64,000 nt of DNA from positions 2,480,001 to 2,544,000 of the forward strand of contig NZ_JAVDXW010000001.1 of assembly GCF_031458135.1 (NCBI RefSeq), given 5' to 3'. The position numbers were made by a program, and so were the translations under genes. Of the stretch, positions 61,784 through 64,000 are shown piece after piece (the first letter of the stretch is position 1; every line of letters starts with the position of its first letter). The notes beneath the pieces were generated by a model, which was not told the origin of the DNA, ran no database searches, and saw only the letters and a list, made by a program, of their open reading frames with translations. The DNA is from Haloactinomyces albus (GTDB taxonomy: Bacteria > Actinomycetota > Actinomycetes > Mycobacteriales > Pseudonocardiaceae).

Positions 61784-62632
61784 TCAGGCTCCTTGCTGCT
61801 CACTCGGGTTTTCGATCGGCACGCCCACGAGCGAGCCGTACTCGGTCCACGAGCCGTCGTAGTTCTTCACGTTGCTGTGGCCGAGCAGCTCGCGCAGCAC
61901 GAACCAGGTGTGCGAGGAACGCTCGCCGATCCGGCAATAGGCGATGGTGTCCTTCGAGTCGTCCAGCCCGGCCTCGCCGTAGATCTTGCGCAGCTCGTCG
62001 TCGGACTTGAAGGTGCCGTCCTCGTTGGCGGCCTTGCTCCACGGCACGTTGATCGCCGAGGGGATGTGGCCCGCCCGCTGCGCGGCCTCCTGCGGCAGGT
62101 GCGCCGGGGCCACCAGCTTGCCGGAGAACTCGTCGGGTGAGCGGACGTCGACGAGGTTCTGGCTGTTGATCGCGTCGACGACCTCGTCCCGGAAGGCACG
62201 GATCGATTGGTCCGGCTCCTGGGCCACGTACTTCGTCGCCGGGCGGTTCGGCTCGTCCTTGGTCAGTTCCCGGCCGTCGAGTTCCCACTTCTTGCGGCCG
62301 CCGTTGAGCAGCCGCACGTCGGAGTGGCCGTAGAGCTTGAAGTACCAGTAGGCGTAGGCGGCGAACCAGTTGTTGTTACCGCCGTAGAGGATCACGGTGT
62401 CGTCGTTGCCGATGCCCTTGGCCGACAGCAGTTCGCCGAACCCGACCCGGTCGACGAAGTCACGGCGCACGTGGTCCTGCAGCTCGTTGCGCCAGTCCAG
62501 CTTGACGGCGCCCGGAATGTGGCCGTTGTCGTAGGCGGTGGTGTCCTCGTCCACCTCGGCGAACACCACACCGTCGGTGTTCAGATTCTGCTCGGCCCAG
62601 TCGGTGGAGACCAGGACCTCGTCACGGCTCAT
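61784..62632 (-). CDS. cysA2: Thiosulfate/3-mercaptopyruvate sulfurtransferase (two rhodanese domains)
   Basis: 282 residues. Two rhodanese domains; the active-site loop of the second is IAYCRIGERSSHTWFVLREL (Cys in CRIGERS). The first domain has ILYGGNNNWFAAYAYWYFKL at the equivalent place. It transfers sulfur from thiosulfate or mercaptopyruvate to a thiol acceptor. ATG 62632. Co-transcribed with DUF4395 and DUF1416 genes. Confidence 0.92.
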   Translation of the reverse strand: MSRDEVLVSTDWAEQNLNTDGVVFAEVDEDTTAYDNGHIPGAVKLDWRNELQDHVRRDFVDRVGFGELLSAKGIGNDDTVILYGGNNNWFAAYAYWYFKLYGHSDVRLLNGGRKKWELDGRELTKDEPNRPATKYVAQEPDQSIRAFRDEVVDAINSQNLVDVRSPDEFSGKLVAPAHLPQEAAQRAGHIPSAINVPWSKAANEDGTFKSDDELRKIYGEAGLDDSKDTIAYCRIGERSSHTWFVLRELLGHSNVKNYDGSWTEYGSLVGVPIENPSEQQGA

Positions 62633-62660
62633 CGAGCGACTCCTTCTTGTTCTTGTCGTG

Positions 62661-63101
62661 TCATCGAACGTCGGATGCGGCGGGGGCAAACCGCCGGATC
62701 ACCAGGTACATCTGGCAGCCCAGGCAATAGCCGAACGCGGCATTGAGCAGGGCGGCGATCAGCGCGAGCGCATTGGCCACGACCCCGAGCGTGGTCCACC
62801 CGGCTGCGTATCCGGCCGTGGCCACCAGCGCGAAGACGAACCCGACCCCTTGCGAGAAACGCACCGGAGCGGGCGCTTCCCGTTCCGCTTCGGGGGCGGC
62901 CCCCAGACGCGGCTCCACTGTCTGCCGGTAGAGGTACCCCCACGGGTTCAACTTCAACCCGATGAAGGCGCACAGAGCGAACAGTGCGGTCTGCGCGGCC
63001 AGGACGCGCCAGCTGCCCGTGACCAGTCCCAGAGCGAGAATCCCGCTGGTTATCCATGCGGTGAAGCGAATACCACGGGGGTCGAGTGTTTCGGCGGGCA
63101 T
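62661..63101 (-). CDS. DUF4395 membrane protein
   Basis: 146 residues. PRGIRFTAWITSGILALGLV, LNPWGYLYRQTVEPRLG and NALALIAALLNAAFGYCLGC (the CLGC pair near the end). Four TM helices. Family members often sit beside sulfurtransferase and thioredoxin genes, and the two cysteines suggest thiol redox or sulfur-transfer work in the membrane. 28 bp before cysA2. ATG 63101. Confidence 0.88.
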   Translation of the reverse strand: MPAETLDPRGIRFTAWITSGILALGLVTGSWRVLAAQTALFALCAFIGLKLNPWGYLYRQTVEPRLGAAPEAEREAPAPVRFSQGVGFVFALVATAGYAAGWTTLGVVANALALIAALLNAAFGYCLGCQMYLVIRRFAPAASDVR

Positions 63102-63343
63102 CGGGCTCTCCTGACCATCAGCTCAAGCGGATTGGGCTGCCGGATCCGTCAGGCGGTGAGGTGCGAGCCTCGCGAGGGCACAACCGTGCGCGTGGCCGAT
63201 ATCACGAGGTACTACCGCCCGGTGGTCAGTGCCTGCAACACAGGCTGCTACCCACGCGGCACAGATCCACCGCGCGCCTTCGGGTCAGCAGTACATGCAC
63301 ACGGAGAAGGATAACGCCCGAACCCGATCATCGGGAAGATTGT

Positions 63344-63379
63344 TCACTGGGTGGGATGAGATCACTGGGTGGGATGAGA
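63344..63379. repeat. 18-bp tandem duplication upstream of DUF4395
   Basis: Two exact copies of TCACTGGGTGGGATGAGA (63344-63361 and 63362-63379) in the 287-bp gap between the thioredoxin-like and DUF4395 genes, about 10 bp beyond the thioredoxin stop codon. Confidence 0.8.
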
Positions 63380-63388
63380 GCGGACTGC

Positions 63389-63847
63389 TCACCCCAGGTG
63401 GGAACGCAGCGTCCGGGTCAGTTCGTCACGGCGTGGGACACCGCCGACACGGAAGAGTTCCCGGCCGCTGTCGTCGAACGCCAGCGTGGTGGGGGTGGTG
63501 TGCACGCCCAGCGGCGTGGCCCACTCGGGGTGGTGCGTGAGATCCACTTCGACATGTCGGACCCCCTCGGTGCGTTCGGCGAAATGTGCCAGCAGGACCC
63601 GCGTGTGGCGGCACGGAGCACAGAAGGTGGTGGACAGCTGCAGTAGCGTTACCCGCGCGTCGCCGTCGGCTGCCTCGGTGAGGTGTCTGCGAAGTCCTTC
63701 GGGAAGCTGGTCGAACACGGATTCCTCAACATCGGCGGGAGTGCTCTTGTTCCGCACCCGGATCCTGCCCTGCCGAGCGCGCCACATCAGGCCGAGGCAC
63801 AGCGCGATGGCCACGGCTGCCAGTAAGGCCCACAAGCCGGGCGTCAC
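63389..63847 (-). CDS. Membrane-anchored thioredoxin-like protein
   Basis: 152 residues. N-terminal TM (LWALLAAVAIALCLGLMW), then a thioredoxin fold with the CAPC active site (VTLLQLSTTFCAPCRHTRVL) and the cis-Pro TPTTLAFDDSG. Probably a reductant for the neighbouring sulfurtransferase system or envelope substrates (ThiX-like). GTG 63847 overlaps the stop of the upstream lmeA-type gene (GTGA). Confidence 0.88.
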   Translation of the reverse strand: MTPGLWALLAAVAIALCLGLMWRARQGRIRVRNKSTPADVEESVFDQLPEGLRRHLTEAADGDARVTLLQLSTTFCAPCRHTRVLLAHFAERTEGVRHVEVDLTHHPEWATPLGVHTTPTTLAFDDSGRELFRVGGVPRRDELTRTLRSHLG

Positions 63848-64000
63848 GAGGTACTCAACCCTGTGGCATCGATCGTGACATTTCTCGTGGTGCCCTCGAC
63901 GATGAGCGCCCCCCGCTCGGCACGGACGGCCGTGGGGGTCACGGTGAATGGCAGCTTGCCGGGGTCGAGGGTGGTGGTGAACCGCTTGAGCACCGACTTC
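63844..64000 (-). CDS. lmeA: DUF2993/LmeA-like lipid-binding protein (partial, 5' end beyond the right edge)
   Basis: Only the last 51 codons are present, ending VRAERGALIVEGTTRNVTID followed by ATGLSTS, the C-terminal beta strands of the DUF2993 family. Mycobacterial LmeA (Rv0817c), which sits at this position beside the thioredoxin gene, helps build mannan chains of lipoarabinomannan. The rest lies outside the window. Confidence 0.78.
   Translation of the reverse strand, partial: KSVLKRFTTTLDPGKLPFTVTPTAVRAERGALIVEGTTRNVTIDATGLSTS

Overview
This window is a 64 kb piece of chromosome from a high-GC actinobacterium, most likely a member of the Pseudonocardiales. The evidence is strongly G/C-biased third codon positions, frequent GTG starts with GGAGG-type ribosome binding sites, and actinobacterial families (DUF3073, DUF3151, DUF5318, DUF1416, DUF4395, LmeA, Ino1, an RsiG-like protein). 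From memory of Mycobacterium tuberculosis gene order, three conserved neighbourhoods are joined here: purA/fba/pyrE (Rv0357c-Rv0382c), dnaB-rplI-rpsR-ssb-rpsF-ponA1-PadR-ino1 (Rv0046c-Rv0058) and purF-purM-pabC-nitrobindin-sseC-cysA-thioredoxin-lmeA (Rv0808-Rv0817c). No rRNA, tRNA, CRISPR array, insertion sequence or prophage was seen.

1-24 kb: partial purB, two SigE-family ECF sigma genes each overlapping the gene of a one-TM partner, a TetR/SMR efflux pair with a palindromic operator, threonine aldolase, purD, purA, an FUSC-type membrane protein, DUF3151, fba, a YciI-like protein, a third ECF sigma followed by nagA, a DUF368 transporter, a SpoU methyltransferase with pyrE, an MFS transporter, a Spo0M-like arrestin-fold protein, a HAD phosphatase, a 632-residue protein of unknown function and a SUMF-domain protein lacking one catalytic cysteine.

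24-43 kb: dnaB carries two inteins, a class-3-like one in the Walker A loop and a class-1 one with LAGLIDADG endonuclease motifs. Upstream of dnaB is a cluster of DnaA-box-like nonamers. Then come rplI-rpsR-ssb-rpsF, an exported protein, endonuclease IV, two GT87-type membrane glycosyltransferases flanking a small secreted protein, a class A PBP with a 450-residue Pro/Gln-rich and acidic cytoplasmic head, DUF5318, a PadR regulator with a palindrome inside its promoter, inositol-3-phosphate synthase and a cold-shock protein.

43-64 kb: a tandem pair of small paralogues of unknown function, a GH15 hydrolase translationally coupled to a glucose-dehydrogenase-like protein, an SseB-like protein, a LuxR-type regulator, purF (with a leader that could fold two ways) and purM, DUF3073, an RsiG-like c-di-GMP-responsive anti-sigma coupled to asparaginase, a BKACE-family protein without its zinc ligands, Fur/YgfZ, pabC, a nitrobindin homologue lacking the expected haem ligand, and the sulfurtransferase/thioredoxin/LmeA set, with lmeA cut by the right edge.

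The most unusual non-coding feature is a set of palindromes with a TTTCNCGNGAAA core at seven intergenic sites. Most extend into long perfect palindromes (up to 42 bp), and they lie downstream of genes or between convergent genes.
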